From Flavobacterium sp. WC2421 (GTDB taxonomy: Bacteria > Bacteroidota > Bacteroidia > Flavobacteriales > Flavobacteriaceae), in contig NZ_CP162004.1 in the NCBI RefSeq assembly GCF_040822115.1, positions 3,209,001-3,273,000 on the forward strand: a DNA stretch of 64,000 nt, written 5' to 3'. The position numbers and the translations under genes were made by a program. Below the pieces are notes generated by a model. It was not told the DNA's origin. It worked only from the letters and a program-made list of their open reading frames with translations, and did not search any database. Positions 20,029-29,542 of this stretch are shown here, piece after piece (the first letter of the stretch is position 1; the number at the start of each line of letters is the position of its first letter).

Positions 20029-20050
20029 AATAATACCGTATTATCGGAAA

Positions 20051-20109
20051 ATAAGGGTCAAGTATGTTTCAGGTATAGCAATTGCTACTGAAACATACTT
20101 GACCCTTAT
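20051..20109. terminator. very long perfect hairpin after the exported-protein gene
   Basis: A 22-nt left arm (20051-20072) is the exact complement of 20088-20109. The inner 15 nt contain TAGCAA/TTGCTA, which extends the stem after a 3-nt bulge. There is no strong T tract after it, so it is either an atypical or bidirectional terminator or an RNA-stability structure. Confidence 0.6.
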
Positions 20110-20293
20110 CTTATTTAATTTCTAGTAAAATTACTATTTACAAATACAATTTACACACCTTTGTTCGTACCTTACAATCATTGAAATTATTTAGCATTAA
20201 AAATCAGTAAATTATACAACTTATTTTTACTATTATATAAGTTTTTTCAATAAAATAGCGCAAAATTTACTCATTAGTTTAAAATTAAAAAAT

Positions 20294-20890
20294 TTGAAAT
20301 TATATATCAAATACATGGTCAGCAATCGCTGTAAAATGGCAGTAAAAGAAGAGTTGAAAAAACTTGGATTGCACTTTATTCTTGTTGATTTAGGAGAAGT
20401 TGACGTGATGGAAAATATCACAATGGAACAACGCGAACTATTAAAAGCTGGTCTACTTAATTCGGGTTTTGAATTAATGGATGATAAAAAATCGATGCTA
20501 ATAGAAAAAATAAAAAATGTAATTATTCAAATGGTTCACCATTCTGATGAAATTATTAAGGTAAACTTTTCTAATTATTTAAGTGATAAATTAAATCACG
20601 ACTATACCTATTTGTCTAATTTATTTTCAGAAGTTCAAGGAACAACTATTGAACATTTTATCATTTCTCATAAAACAGAACGCGTTAAGGAACTAATTAT
20701 TTATGGAGAACATAATATCACTGAAATAGCATGGAAAATGGGATACAGTAGTGTTGCGCATCTATCCAGTCAGTTTAAAAAAGTCACTGGGCTTACGCCT
20801 TCTCACTTTAAAAACATGAAAGATAAAAGACGTTGCCCAATTGAAGAAGTAGGAATTAAAAATAACACTATTACAAATAGCATCAATTAA
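20294..20890 (+). CDS. AraC-family transcriptional regulator (short, no N-terminal sensor domain)
   Basis: A 198-residue DNA-binding protein. The C-terminal 100 residues are an AraC/XylS double helix-turn-helix: LSDKLNHDYTYLSNLF for the first and ITEIAWKMGYSSVAHLSSQFKKVTGLTPSHF for the second, given here as one segment across about residues 138-170. The N-terminal part is short and does not resemble a cupin or receiver. The likely start is TTG at 20294, which gives MKLYIKYMVS; an ATG seven codons downstream is possible. It lies 15 bp before a hybrid histidine kinase and a receiver protein, so it is the best candidate output of that pathway. ACCTTTG at 20157 may be its -7 element. Confidence 0.85.
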   Translation: MKLYIKYMVSNRCKMAVKEELKKLGLHFILVDLGEVDVMENITMEQRELLKAGLLNSGFELMDDKKSMLIEKIKNVIIQMVHHSDEIIKVNFSNYLSDKLNHDYTYLSNLFSEVQGTTIEHFIISHKTERVKELIIYGEHNITEIAWKMGYSSVAHLSSQFKKVTGLTPSHFKNMKDKRRCPIEEVGIKNNTITNSIN

Positions 20891-20905
20891 AGTTGCCAAA
20901 CCATC

Positions 20906-23900
20906 ATGAAATTAATTTCAGAAAAAAGATTTCAACTCTACTCCATTCTTATAGCTATTATACTAGTAATGGTTTTGGCAGTTTTTTATTATAACAATCT
21001 AAAAGTAAAATCTACAAGTGACTCCACTGACTTAGCACAAGAAATATTACGCAAAAACGATAATGTTCTTTTGGATATTCTTGATATTGAAACTGGAGTA
21101 AGAGGGTACATTATTTCTGAAAATAGCCTTTTCTTAGAAACATTCAATAATGCCGTAAAAGCCATGAACAGGAATCTATCAGCATTATCAGTACTTACTC
21201 AAAACAATCCAAAACAACAACAACAAGTTAATTCATTAAAGGCAAAAACAGCCGAAAAATTAATTTTATTGAGAAAATTAATTGACGACAGAAATATAAA
21301 ACTATTAAATGAAGAGGAGAAAATTACGATTCTTAAGAATGGAAAAATTATTACTGATGAGATAAAGGATATTATATCTGATATTAATTATGATGAGTAT
21401 AATTCTTTAAAACTAAGAAAAACGGAGAACGAAAATAGTCGCCAAAATTCAGAAGTGCTGTTTTTTTTACTACTATTATTAATCTTAGTCATATTTACCC
21501 TTGTTTTTATAATAGTCAAGAATTTAAAAATTAGAAATCAAGAATTAGAAACATTTACAGCCTCCCAAAAATTACTATCTAATTATTCACTTAGTCTTAT
21601 TGAAGCTAGTAAAGATCCATTGGTAACAATAAATATCAATGGAAAGATTACTGATATGAATGAAGCAACAGTTAAAATAACTGGAGTTAATCGTGAAAAA
21701 TTAATTGGTTCTGATTTCTTAGATTATTTTACCGAACCAAAAATGGCTCAAGAAGTATATCAAGAAGTATTTGCTAAAGGATCAGTAGCTGATTCCCCAT
21801 TAACAATTCGACATAAAAACGGTAAGTTGACTGACGTCTTGTTTAATGGATCTGTTTATAAAGATGATAAAGGAGCTGTATTAGGAATTGTAATTGTAGC
21901 GAGAGATATTGCTGAGCAAAAGTGGGCCTTGGATTTACGAATTGCTAATAGAGAACTTGCTTTTCAAAATGAAGAGAAAGAGAAAAGAGCTAATGAATTA
22001 ATTATTGCAAACAAAGAACTTGCTTTTCAAAACGAAGAGAAAGAAAAAAGAGCTAATGAATTAATTATTGCAAACAAAGAACTTGCTTTTCAAAACGAAG
22101 AGAAAGAAAAAAGAGCTAATGAATTAATTATTGCAAACAAAGAACTTGCTTTTCAAAATGAAGAGAAAGAAAAAAGAGCCAATGAATTAATTATTGCAAA
22201 CGAAGAACTTGCTTTTCAAAACGAAGAGAAAGAAAAAAGAGCCAATGAATTAATTATTGCAAACGAGGAACTTTTGTTTCAAAATAATGAAAAAGAAAAA
22301 CGAGCTGCTGAATTATATTTGGCCAATAAAGAGCTAATTTTTCAAAACGATGAAAAAGAGAAACGAGCTGCTGAATTAGTAATTGCTGGCATCGAACTAG
22401 ACTTTCAAAACAAAGAAAAAGAAAAACAAGATATTGTAAACGAGGAACTCAAATCACTTAGTGACTCTTCTAAATTAGCATCTCAATATTCTCTTAGTTT
22501 AATTGAAGCTAGTCGTGATCCATTGGTAACAATAAACATAGAAGGTAAGATTACGGATATGAATGAAGCCACCGTGAAAATTACGGGCATCGATCGTGAA
22601 AAACTAATTGGCACCGATTTCTTAGATTATTTCACAGAACCACAAATGGCTCGGGAAGTTTATCAAGAAGTATTTGCAAAAGGATCTGTTGCTGATTCTC
22701 CATTGACTCTTCGTCATAAAGATGGGAAACTGACAGATGTGCTTTTTAATGGTTCAGTTTATAAAAACGAATTAGGAAATGTACTTGGTGTTGTTGTTGT
22801 AGCCAGAGATATTACAGATCAAAAAAGAATTGAAACCGAATTAATTGAAGCTAAAGTATTTGCTGAACTAGCTACTGGAATTGCTGAGGAAGAAAAAAGA
22901 AATGCTGAACTTTCAACATTAATTGCTGAAAATGCGGTAAAGGCAAAACAACAGTTTTTATCTAACATGAGCCATGAAATAAGAACTCCCATGAATGCCA
23001 TTATCGGCTTTACGAAAGTAGTTCTTAAAACTGAATTATCGGCAAAACAAAAGGAATATTTGACAGCCATAAAAATGAGTGGTGATGCACTTATTGTTCT
23101 TATAAATGACATTCTTGATTTAGCAAAAGTAGATGCAGGTAAAATGACTTTTGAAAAAATACCATTCAAATTAAAGTCTTCAATTTCTTCTATGCTTCAT
23201 CTTTTTGAAACAAAAATTCAAGAGAAAAATTTAAAATTAGTAAAGGAATATGACCCAAACATTCCACCAATTGTAATTGGTGATCCAGTACGTTTGCATC
23301 AAATCATTTTAAATTTAGTAAGTAATGCAGTAAAATTTACTTCAAAAGGAAAAATCACAGTTAGTGTGAATCTAATTGATGAAGATGAAGAAAATATAAC
23401 TATCGAATTTGCAGTTACAGATACGGGAATTGGAATTTCTAAAGAAAAAATCGCAACCGTATTTGACAATTTCCAGCAAGCAACAAGTGGAACATCCCGA
23501 ATTTATGGTGGTACCGGATTAGGACTTGCCATTGTAAAACAATTAGTAGAACCTCAAGGAGGAACTATAAATGTAGAAAGCGAAGTTAATGTAGGAACTA
23601 CATTTAGTTTTAGATTAGACTTTCAAAAAACAAACCTTGATGCAGAAGTAAATAACGAATTTCTTGAATTGGATACTGAAATTAATAATATAAAAGTATT
23701 AGTAGTTGAAGATATTGCATTGAATCAGTTGTTGATGAAAACCTTGTTAGATGATTTTGGTTTTGAAAGAGATATAGCCGAAAACGGAAAAATTGCCATT
23801 GAAAAACTGCAAAACAACTCCTATGACATTATCTTAATGGATCTACAAATGCCAGTAATGAATGGATTTGAGACAACTGAATACATTAGAAAAACAATGA

Positions 23901-24448
23901 ATTCACAAATACCAATTGTTGCTTTAACTGCTGATGTTACCACTGTAGATTTAGCCAAATGCATGGCAGTAGGAATGAATGATTACATTGCAAAACCAGT
24001 AGATGAACGATTATTATATAGCAAAATTGTAAGTATTGTAAAAAAAACTTCCTATTTAAAATCAGATGAATTAGAACCAAAAGATATCCAAAAAAGTATT
24101 GATTTGGAATATTTGAAAACTAGGACTAAATCGAATCCAGAATTAATGATGGCAATGATAGATGCTTATTTACAGCAAACACCCCCATTAATAACTGCCA
24201 TGAGAGAAAGCTTAAAAGACAAGGACTGGCAACTGTTAAAAGCTTCTGTACATAAGATGATCCCGTCCTTTTCAATAATGGGAATAAGCCCAAAGTATGA
24301 AGATATGGCAAAAAAAGTTCAAGATAGTGCTCTTGAACATGAAAATATAGAAGAAATAGGACATTTGGTTTTAGAGCTAGAAACCATTTGTACCTTATCT
24401 TGTAAAGAATTAGAAATAGAATTTAATAATATAAAAAATAGTAACTAA
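20906..24448 (+). CDS. hybrid histidine kinase: CHASE3-PAS-coiled coil-PAS-HisKA-HATPase-REC-HPt
   Basis: A membrane phosphorelay protein of 1180 residues. In order: TM1 (about 10-30); CHASE3-like helical sensor with DIETGVRGYIISE; TM2 (about 185-207); PAS 1 (225-345); eight 21-residue coiled-coil repeats (about 346-513); PAS 2 (530-645), almost a copy of PAS 1; H-box NMSHEIRTPMN with His690; ATPase with GGTGLGLAIVKQL; receiver with LMDLQMPVMNG (Asp979); HPt with His1116 in ASVHKMIPS. All phosphorelay residues are present. Its stop overlaps the ATG of the next receiver gene (TAATG), so coupled translation and phosphotransfer to that protein are likely. The signal is unknown. Confidence 0.95.
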   Translation: MKLISEKRFQLYSILIAIILVMVLAVFYYNNLKVKSTSDSTDLAQEILRKNDNVLLDILDIETGVRGYIISENSLFLETFNNAVKAMNRNLSALSVLTQNNPKQQQQVNSLKAKTAEKLILLRKLIDDRNIKLLNEEEKITILKNGKIITDEIKDIISDINYDEYNSLKLRKTENENSRQNSEVLFFLLLLLILVIFTLVFIIVKNLKIRNQELETFTASQKLLSNYSLSLIEASKDPLVTININGKITDMNEATVKITGVNREKLIGSDFLDYFTEPKMAQEVYQEVFAKGSVADSPLTIRHKNGKLTDVLFNGSVYKDDKGAVLGIVIVARDIAEQKWALDLRIANRELAFQNEEKEKRANELIIANKELAFQNEEKEKRANELIIANKELAFQNEEKEKRANELIIANKELAFQNEEKEKRANELIIANEELAFQNEEKEKRANELIIANEELLFQNNEKEKRAAELYLANKELIFQNDEKEKRAAELVIAGIELDFQNKEKEKQDIVNEELKSLSDSSKLASQYSLSLIEASRDPLVTINIEGKITDMNEATVKITGIDREKLIGTDFLDYFTEPQMAREVYQEVFAKGSVADSPLTLRHKDGKLTDVLFNGSVYKNELGNVLGVVVVARDITDQKRIETELIEAKVFAELATGIAEEEKRNAELSTLIAENAVKAKQQFLSNMSHEIRTPMNAIIGFTKVVLKTELSAKQKEYLTAIKMSGDALIVLINDILDLAKVDAGKMTFEKIPFKLKSSISSMLHLFETKIQEKNLKLVKEYDPNIPPIVIGDPVRLHQIILNLVSNAVKFTSKGKITVSVNLIDEDEENITIEFAVTDTGIGISKEKIATVFDNFQQATSGTSRIYGGTGLGLAIVKQLVEPQGGTINVESEVNVGTTFSFRLDFQKTNLDAEVNNEFLELDTEINNIKVLVVEDIALNQLLMKTLLDDFGFERDIAENGKIAIEKLQNNSYDIILMDLQMPVMNGFETTEYIRKTMNSQIPIVALTADVTTVDLAKCMAVGMNDYIAKPVDERLLYSKIVSIVKKTSYLKSDELEPKDIQKSIDLEYLKTRTKSNPELMMAMIDAYLQQTPPLITAMRESLKDKDWQLLKASVHKMIPSFSIMGISPKYEDMAKKVQDSALEHENIEEIGHLVLELETICTLSCKELEIEFNNIKNSN
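21941..22444 (+). repeat. eight tandem 63-bp units in the hybrid kinase gene
   Basis: Each unit codes 21 residues of the form IANKELAFQNEEKEKRANEL. Units 2-5 are nearly identical at the DNA level and units 6-8 diverge. The same unit occurs seven times in the gene at 34387. Confidence 0.9.
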
Positions 24449-24882
24449 TGAAAAACGATAACAAAATAAAACTCTTTTTAGTAGATGATGATGCCGTTTT
24501 CTTAAAATCATTAGAAATAGAATTTCTTCATCACACTGATTTTATTGTTGAAACTTTTGCAACTGGTGAGCTATGCATTGCCAATTTAGGAAAGAAACCT
24601 GACGTAATTATTCTTGATTACCATCTGGATGGAATTGATAAAAATGCTATGAATGGCATTGAAACATTGGATAAAATAAAAGAATTTAATCCTGATATTC
24701 CAGTAGTAATGTTATCATCTCAAGATAAAATTGATGTAGCCATTAGTTGTATGCACCATAAGGCATTTGATTATGTTGTAAAAAGCGAAACTGCTTTTTT
24801 ACGCCTTCAAAAAAACATTACAGCCTTTTTCCATTTTGAAAGAATTGAAAAAGAATTAAACTGGTATATGGCCAGAATGTAA
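24448..24882 (+). CDS. stand-alone receiver-domain response regulator
   Basis: A single receiver domain of 144 residues with the acidic pocket VDDDA near residue 12, phospho-acceptor Asp57 in IILDYHLD, the switch region VVMLSSQD near residue 90 and the conserved lysine in YVVKSE near residue 111. It has no output domain; the short C-terminal tail is helical. It overlaps the hybrid kinase gene by 1 bp and probably takes phosphate from the kinase's HPt domain. It could pass the signal on by protein contact, for example to the AraC protein upstream, but that is inference. Confidence 0.92.
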   Translation: MKNDNKIKLFLVDDDAVFLKSLEIEFLHHTDFIVETFATGELCIANLGKKPDVIILDYHLDGIDKNAMNGIETLDKIKEFNPDIPVVMLSSQDKIDVAISCMHHKAFDYVVKSETAFLRLQKNITAFFHFERIEKELNWYMARM

Positions 24883-24897
24883 TTTAATACTATTCCC

Positions 24898-24955
24898 TTT
24901 TAAGATAAAAGAGCAATGTTCATCATTAGAGGAGCATTGCTCTTTTATCTTAAAA
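24898..24955. terminator. long perfect hairpin after the receiver gene
   Basis: The 21-nt arm 24898-24918 is the exact complement of 24935-24955, with a 16-nt loop. No T tract follows apart from the stem itself. Confidence 0.65.
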
Positions 24956-25077
24956 ACACCCATAACCATTCAAACATTTGAATTTCACAACATTTAACGA
25001 CAATACAGCAACTAATTAGCATATAAATAACTGAATTTTGGAATGTGATAAATAAGTCACATTTCAAAAATAAAATT

Positions 25078-25896
25078 ATGAAAATAGTAAAAATGTTTCC
25101 TGTTTTGGCAGTGCTTTTAGTTGGATTAATGACGAGCTGTAGTACTGATACGGATTCAGGCACAGCTGTTGTTGCAAATTCAATTTTTAAAACCACACCA
25201 ATACCTTCAACTGACAAGTCAACCTCAAATTTGACAAACAGCGCTACATTAGAAACAATAAATCTTGGTGTTGCAGGAAATTTTGCAATACTATCAAAAA
25301 CAGGTATTACCGATGTCTATAAATCCGCGGTCACTGGTGATGTAGGAGCTAGTCCAATTACAGGAGCGGCTATTCTTTTAAAATGTGATGAAGTAACCGG
25401 AACTGTTTATTCAGTTGACGCTACAGGTCCTGCATGCAAGATAACCGATGCAACCAGATTAACAACAGCTGTAGGTGATATGGAAACGGCGTATACGAAT
25501 GCCGCGGGTCGTATTAATCCCGATTTTCTAAATTTAGGAGCTGGAAGTATAGGTGGAAAAACACTTACACCAGGTTTATATACATGGACAAGTACATTAA
25601 ACATCCCAACTGATATTACAATCTCAGGTAGTCCAACTGATGTTTGGATTTTTCAGGTTGCAGGAAATCTTAATATGAGTTCAGCTGTTAGAATTACTTT
25701 AGCTGGAGGTGCACAAGCCAAAAACATTTTCTGGCAGACGGCTGGTGCAGTTACTCTAGGAACAACTAGCCATTTTGAAGGAAATATATTAAGCCAAACT
25801 GGTATTAATTTAAAAACAGGAGCCTCCATTAACGGAAGAATGCTTGCTCAAACTGCTGTTACACTTCAAATGAATACAGTTGTATTACCCCAATAA
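25078..25896 (+). CDS. DUF3494 ice-binding-like lipoprotein
   Basis: DUF3494 proteins form a beta-solenoid with a flat face that binds ice in characterised members; others act as adhesins. Nearly the whole mature protein is one such domain: LGVAGNFAILSKTGITD at its start, GDVGASP, LTPGLYTWTSTLNIP, DVWIFQVAGNL and a C-terminal series with SHFEGNILSQTGINL and GASINGRMLAQTAVTLQ. The lipobox MTSC is at about residues 18-21. The ATG at 25078 is preferred over an upstream in-frame GTG at 25045 because it gives a proper signal. It follows the two-component genes and its own hairpin-bounded gap. Ice binding itself is not proven by sequence. Confidence 0.9.
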   Translation: MKIVKMFPVLAVLLVGLMTSCSTDTDSGTAVVANSIFKTTPIPSTDKSTSNLTNSATLETINLGVAGNFAILSKTGITDVYKSAVTGDVGASPITGAAILLKCDEVTGTVYSVDATGPACKITDATRLTTAVGDMETAYTNAAGRINPDFLNLGAGSIGGKTLTPGLYTWTSTLNIPTDITISGSPTDVWIFQVAGNLNMSSAVRITLAGGAQAKNIFWQTAGAVTLGTTSHFEGNILSQTGINLKTGASINGRMLAQTAVTLQMNTVVLPQ

Positions 25897-25918
25897 ACAT
25901 TTGGTTATTTAAACTACT

Positions 25919-25959
25919 AAAAGTGCTGTTTATCAACTGATAAACAGCACTTTTTCTTT
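25919..25959 (+). terminator. terminator after the DUF3494 gene
   Basis: A 17-bp perfect stem (25919-25935 with 25938-25954) with a very tight turn ends in T residues. The rest of the gap to 26198 holds the promoter below and no gene. Confidence 0.85.
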
Positions 25960-26019
25960 ACTTAAAAGGAATAGTAGCACCTCTAAATGTGTGAAAGATG
26001 AAAGTATTATTTAAAATAA

Positions 26020-26054
26020 TGTAAAACTTACTGGGTACAAGACCTTTATCTTTG
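26020..26054 (+). promoter_or_regulatory. stress-type promoter 1: TGTAA-N23-ATCTTTG
   Basis: TGTAA at 26020-26024, 23 nt, then ATCTTTG at 26048-26054 (full -7 TATCTTTG). No TTTG -33 element. The same arrangement and exact spacing is found at 32601, 32956 and 35393. It would drive the small membrane protein genes and probably dps. Confidence 0.6.
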
Positions 26055-26198
26055 ACATAGAAATTAGCACTAGATATTTAACAAGTCAAATAAGATTAAA
26101 AATTTATACTAATGCATATTCATTTTAACAGCATTTGTATTTTAAAACGAATTTAAAATATAAATAAACAAATTATTAATTCTTAAAAAAATAAAATT

Positions 26199-26393
26199 AT
26201 GAATCTTAAAAGAATCTTTGGAGCATTACTTACAGCGCTTGGAATTGGAGCTCTTATTTATACAGCTGTTGTATTTGCAAATACAGGTGGTAGTAATAAT
26301 GATGTTAAAGCATTAATTATTTACGGAGTACTAGGTATTGTGTTTTTTAGTGCCGGAATAAGCTTAGTACGCACAACAAAAGATGAATCTTAA
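26199..26393 (+). CDS. small membrane protein, two transmembrane segments
   Basis: A 64-residue protein with two hydrophobic helices (about 7-27 and 37-57) joined by a short polar stretch TGGSNNDVKA, and a charged tail. I do not recognise the family. It has a long leader (about 140 nt) after the TGTAA-N23 promoter and is followed at 60 bp by a second small membrane protein and then dps, so it is probably the first gene of a stress operon. Confidence 0.75.
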   Translation: MNLKRIFGALLTALGIGALIYTAVVFANTGGSNNDVKALIIYGVLGIVFFSAGISLVRTTKDES

Positions 26394-26453
26394 CTAATCG
26401 AAAGAATTAGTCTTATTATTTAAGAAATCGAAATCAATATTAAAAAACAGGTT

Positions 26454-26666
26454 ATGAAATCAAAAAACATAGGAATTCTTATAATTGTAATTGGAGCAAT
26501 CATGATTTTTTATAACGGGTTCAATTATATTACTAAAGAAAAAGTAGTTGATATTGGACCTATTGAAATCAATAAAGAAACAAATCACCCAGTACAATGG
26601 TCACCAATTGTAGGTATTGTTCTACTTGTTGGAGGAGTACTACTTGTAGTACGTGACAAAAAATAA
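26454..26666 (+). CDS. small membrane protein, two transmembrane segments (DUF3185-like)
   Basis: A 70-residue protein with hydrophobic helices at about 6-22 and 49-65. The middle part FNYITKEKVVDIGPIEINKE and the WSPIVG turn resemble short bacterial membrane proteins of the DUF3185 type. That assignment is from memory of the pattern and is tentative. It is flanked on the same strand by another small membrane protein gene and dps. Confidence 0.75.
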   Translation: MKSKNIGILIIVIGAIMIFYNGFNYITKEKVVDIGPIEINKETNHPVQWSPIVGIVLLVGGVLLVVRDKK

Positions 26667-26710
26667 TAGAATCCAAATTACAAGATTACGTAATAATTTA
26701 AATTTACAAT

Positions 26711-27184
26711 ATGAAGCCACAAATAGGAATAACAGCCGATAATTTAAAAAACAGTACTGATTTACTTTCATCCGTTTTAGCAGATGAAATGACATTATAT
26801 ATTAAAACTAGAAAATTTCATTGGAATGTCTCTGGTGAAAGTTTTATGGAAATTCATAAATTATTTGAAAATCAGTACAAACAATTAGAAGAAAGTATTG
26901 ATAATGTAGCAGAACGTATCAGCAAGCTTGGCGAAAAAACTATCGGTACAATGAATGAGTTTATAGCACATTCAAAACTAAAAGAATCGCCTAATAAATA
27001 TCCTTCACAAAAAGAAATGATTAAAGAGCTTCTAGATGACCATGAAACTGTTATTGTAGCGCTACGCAAAGGAATAAAGCAGTCTGAAGAAGATAATAAA
27101 GATATTGGTACAGCCGATTTTTTAACAAGCTTAATGACAGAACATGAGACGACAGCTTGGATATTAAGACGCTATTTAAGTTAA
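26711..27184 (+). CDS. dps: Dps-family ferritin-like DNA-protection protein
   Basis: Dps forms a 12-mer that oxidises and stores iron using peroxide and protects DNA during starvation and oxidative stress. The ferroxidase segment is visible in KFHWNVSGESFMEIHKLFE, followed by YKQLEESIDNVAERISKLG, with the expected H, D and E spacing, near residues 36-70. The end HETTAWILRRYL is typical. At 157 residues it has normal length. It is the third gene after the TGTAA-N23 promoter at 26020, which fits stress control. Confidence 0.93.
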   Translation: MKPQIGITADNLKNSTDLLSSVLADEMTLYIKTRKFHWNVSGESFMEIHKLFENQYKQLEESIDNVAERISKLGEKTIGTMNEFIAHSKLKESPNKYPSQKEMIKELLDDHETVIVALRKGIKQSEEDNKDIGTADFLTSLMTEHETTAWILRRYLS

Positions 27185-27299
27185 TTATACAAGCTTTCAA
27201 AGATTTACATCGTAAATAACCAATCATAACAATTGAAAATATTTTTATTAGTAAAACAACCATTTGAAATAAAAATACATTCATAAATAATAAACAAAA

Positions 27300-27743
27300 A
27301 TGAAAAAAATTACATTCAATATAATTTCAAAAAAAATACTTTTAAGTGTATTTGCTCTCATGACACTAATATCCTTTACATCTTGTGCCAAAAAAGTGGC
27401 TTTTCAAACCTCATCCATTGTACCTGCAGCACGTGGAGATGTAAAAATAAAAAAAGATGAAAATAAAAATTACTTGATTAAAATTGAATTGGAAAATCTT
27501 GCTGAAGTTAACCGAATTGAGCCTCCAAAAAGTGCGTATGTTGTTTGGATGGAGACTGATGACTCCTCAGTGAAAAATATTGGTCAAATAAAAAGTGATT
27601 CAAAGTTTTTATCTTCTAAACTTAAGGCTTCTTTTGAAACTGTAACTCCATTCAAGCCTTCGAAAATATTTATAACTGCAGAGGATAATGCAGGTGTTCA
27701 ATATCCGGGAATGCAACTTATAATGGAAACAAGTACCTTTTAA
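27300..27743 (+). CDS. lipoprotein of unknown function
   Basis: A 147-residue protein with a lipoprotein signal ending FTSC at about residues 26-29. The mature part is a single beta-rich domain with VPAARGDVKIKKDENKNY and AYVVWMETDD. The second stretch resembles the C-terminal domain of anti-sigma-K (RskA-type) proteins, which have a similar VVWM pattern, but no membrane or sigma-binding part is present. Function unknown. It is separated from dps by 115 bp and followed by a terminator. Confidence 0.75.
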   Translation: MKKITFNIISKKILLSVFALMTLISFTSCAKKVAFQTSSIVPAARGDVKIKKDENKNYLIKIELENLAEVNRIEPPKSAYVVWMETDDSSVKNIGQIKSDSKFLSSKLKASFETVTPFKPSKIFITAEDNAGVQYPGMQLIMETSTF

Positions 27744-27791
27744 AATAAATAGTCTAAAAAATAAAGATTTGGTTGGTTTTTGGTTGAATTG

Positions 27792-27822
27792 AGGACTGTT
27801 TTAATCTACAGTCCTTTTTTTT
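27792..27822 (+). terminator. terminator after the lipoprotein gene
   Basis: AGGACTGT (27792-27799) pairs with ACAGTCCT (27808-27815), followed by eight T. Confidence 0.8.
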
Positions 27823-27939
27823 ATCTGAAATTAAACTATCAAAAATTTACGTTTTCAGGATATCTTAAAAGAAGTTCTAAATCAATTAAACCCCTAAAAA
27901 ACAATTCCAATTTAAGTCCAATTACAAAAAAGAATCTAC

Positions 27940-28833
27940 ATGGAATTTCATATTAAACATACTGGCAAACTATTGAAAACAACTTATGAAGGATGGAATG
28001 AAAAAGATCCGTTTAGACAAAGTGCTGTAATTGCTTATTATGCTATTTTTAGTATACCTGGTTTATTAGTTTTAATTATTTCTATAGCTGGTTATTTCTT
28101 TGGAAAAGAAAGTGTAAACAAAAATATATTAGAACAAATTACTAATACAATGGGGTCCGAAACTGCCATTCAAATTAGCCAAATTTTAGCTAAATCTACT
28201 GAAACGAAATCAAGTTTTTTAGGGTCAATTGTTGGTGTTATAGTGTTACTAATTGGTTCCACAGCAGTTTTTGTTGAACTACAAAAAACGCTGAACTTAA
28301 TATGGAAAGTGGAAGTATTACCAAAGAAAGGGATAATTACAATATTGAAAGCACGTTTTTTTTCCTTTGGATTAATATTAGCTATTGCATTTTTATTGAT
28401 GATTTCTCTAGTTATATCTACAATGCTTTCTAGTATGGGAAATTGGATTGGAATATATACTTATAATTATTCCGTTCTTTTTTTCAATTGCATTAATTTT
28501 ATATTTTCATTGGCTGTTATATCAATACTTTTTGCCCTAATGTTCAAAATTTTACCCGATGCAAAAATAAAATGGAAACATGTTTGGTTAGGATCAATAG
28601 TTACTGGTATCCTTTTTACAATTGGTAAAACTATTTTAGCATACTACTTTAGCACGGCTGAACCAGCATCTGTTTATGGTGTAGCGGGGTCTGTAATTTT
28701 AATTTTATTATGGGTTTCTTACTCCTCTATGATTTTGTTTTTTGGGGCCGAATTTACGGCCGCCTACGCAAAAATTTACACCGGTGTTGTGCCACCTACT
28801 GAAATTGCAAAAAAAATAACAAGCACAAACTAA
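27940..28833 (+). CDS. YihY/BrkB family membrane protein
   Basis: A 297-residue inner-membrane protein with six hydrophobic segments. Family marks are RQSAVIAYYAIFSIPGLLVL near residue 27, LIWKVE near residue 118, a long hydrophobic middle, ILPDAKIKWKHVWLGSIVTG near residue 208, and YGVAGSVILILLWVSYSSMI followed by FGAEFTAAYA near the end. The family was once called RNase BN; its true function is not settled. Its own unit inside the stress island. Confidence 0.92.
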   Translation: MEFHIKHTGKLLKTTYEGWNEKDPFRQSAVIAYYAIFSIPGLLVLIISIAGYFFGKESVNKNILEQITNTMGSETAIQISQILAKSTETKSSFLGSIVGVIVLLIGSTAVFVELQKTLNLIWKVEVLPKKGIITILKARFFSFGLILAIAFLLMISLVISTMLSSMGNWIGIYTYNYSVLFFNCINFIFSLAVISILFALMFKILPDAKIKWKHVWLGSIVTGILFTIGKTILAYYFSTAEPASVYGVAGSVILILLWVSYSSMILFFGAEFTAAYAKIYTGVVPPTEIAKKITSTN

Positions 28834-29005
28834 CTATTTATAAATCAAATAACATTTCTTCCATTTTTGCTATTTCATCAATGAAACACATACGTTAATT
28901 ATATAAATTTCCGTTGAAATTGTATAATGTAATTTACAATTAAAATACTGAAATTTAACCTTTTACAAAGTATTAGCTAGACTATAATTAATTAAAGCAA
29001 AAGGT

Positions 29006-29389
29006 ATGAAAAGAGTTAAAAAATTAGGTATATGGATGGATCATTCCATTGCTTATTTAATGGAATTTACAAATAATCCATTTGAAATAAAAACGATAGA
29101 ATCACAATTTTCAATAGAAGAAAAAGAGTTACAAATCTCAAAAAAAGCATCAGTTTTAATAAACACAGAAAAACATGTTTTATATGAATATTATAATAAA
29201 ATAGGTGACGCAATAAAAAATTATAAACAAATAATTCTATTTGGTCCATCATGTGCAAAAATGGAATTCTTTGATGTTTTAAGTGAGGATGAACGTTTCT
29301 TAAAAATGAAAATTGAAATTAAAGAAACTGATAAAATGAGTTTGAATCAGCAACATGATTTTATTTTAAAATATTTCGCAAACAACTAA
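29006..29389 (+). CDS. eRF1-domain-3-like small protein of unknown function
   Basis: A 127-residue soluble protein. It starts with KKLGIWMDHSIAYLMEF, a strand-turn-strand pattern seen in host-attachment and eRF1-like families. It has a later KQIILFGPSCAKMEFFDVL block that resembles the last alpha/beta domain of those proteins. The catalytic GGQ-type loop of release factors is absent. A possible weak promoter (TGTAA at 28928, ACCTTTT at 28958, spacing 25) lies upstream. The family call is tentative; a ribosome-linked stress role would be inference. Confidence 0.65.
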   Translation: MKRVKKLGIWMDHSIAYLMEFTNNPFEIKTIESQFSIEEKELQISKKASVLINTEKHVLYEYYNKIGDAIKNYKQIILFGPSCAKMEFFDVLSEDERFLKMKIEIKETDKMSLNQQHDFILKYFANN

Positions 29390-29542
29390 TTTTTATAGTA
29401 ATAAATGGTAATGATTTAATGCAGGTCATTTTGGTTTTCGGATAAAATAACTTGAAATGAAATGACCATAATACATAATTTCAATTGAAAACTAAGCCTA
29501 TGTTTATTTATAAAATAAAATTTCTAACTAAAAATTAAAAAA

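Noticed and set aside
20157..20163. ACCTTTG before the AraC gene as a fifth TGTAA-N23 promoter
   Set aside because: No TGTAA lies 23 nt upstream; the nearest similar box (AGTAA) is 28 nt away.
21941..22444. Regular 63-bp repeats as a CRISPR array
   Set aside because: The repeats are directly tandem with no spacers and stay in one reading frame inside a kinase gene.
24990..25000. TTAACGACAAT shared with the gap at about 54387
   Set aside because: Only about 11 bp are shared between two AT-rich gaps, with no extension on either side, so chance is likely.
28928..28964. TGTAA and ACCTTTT before the eRF1-like gene as another copy of the stress promoter
   Set aside because: Spacing is 25 rather than 23 and the second box has T instead of G at the end.
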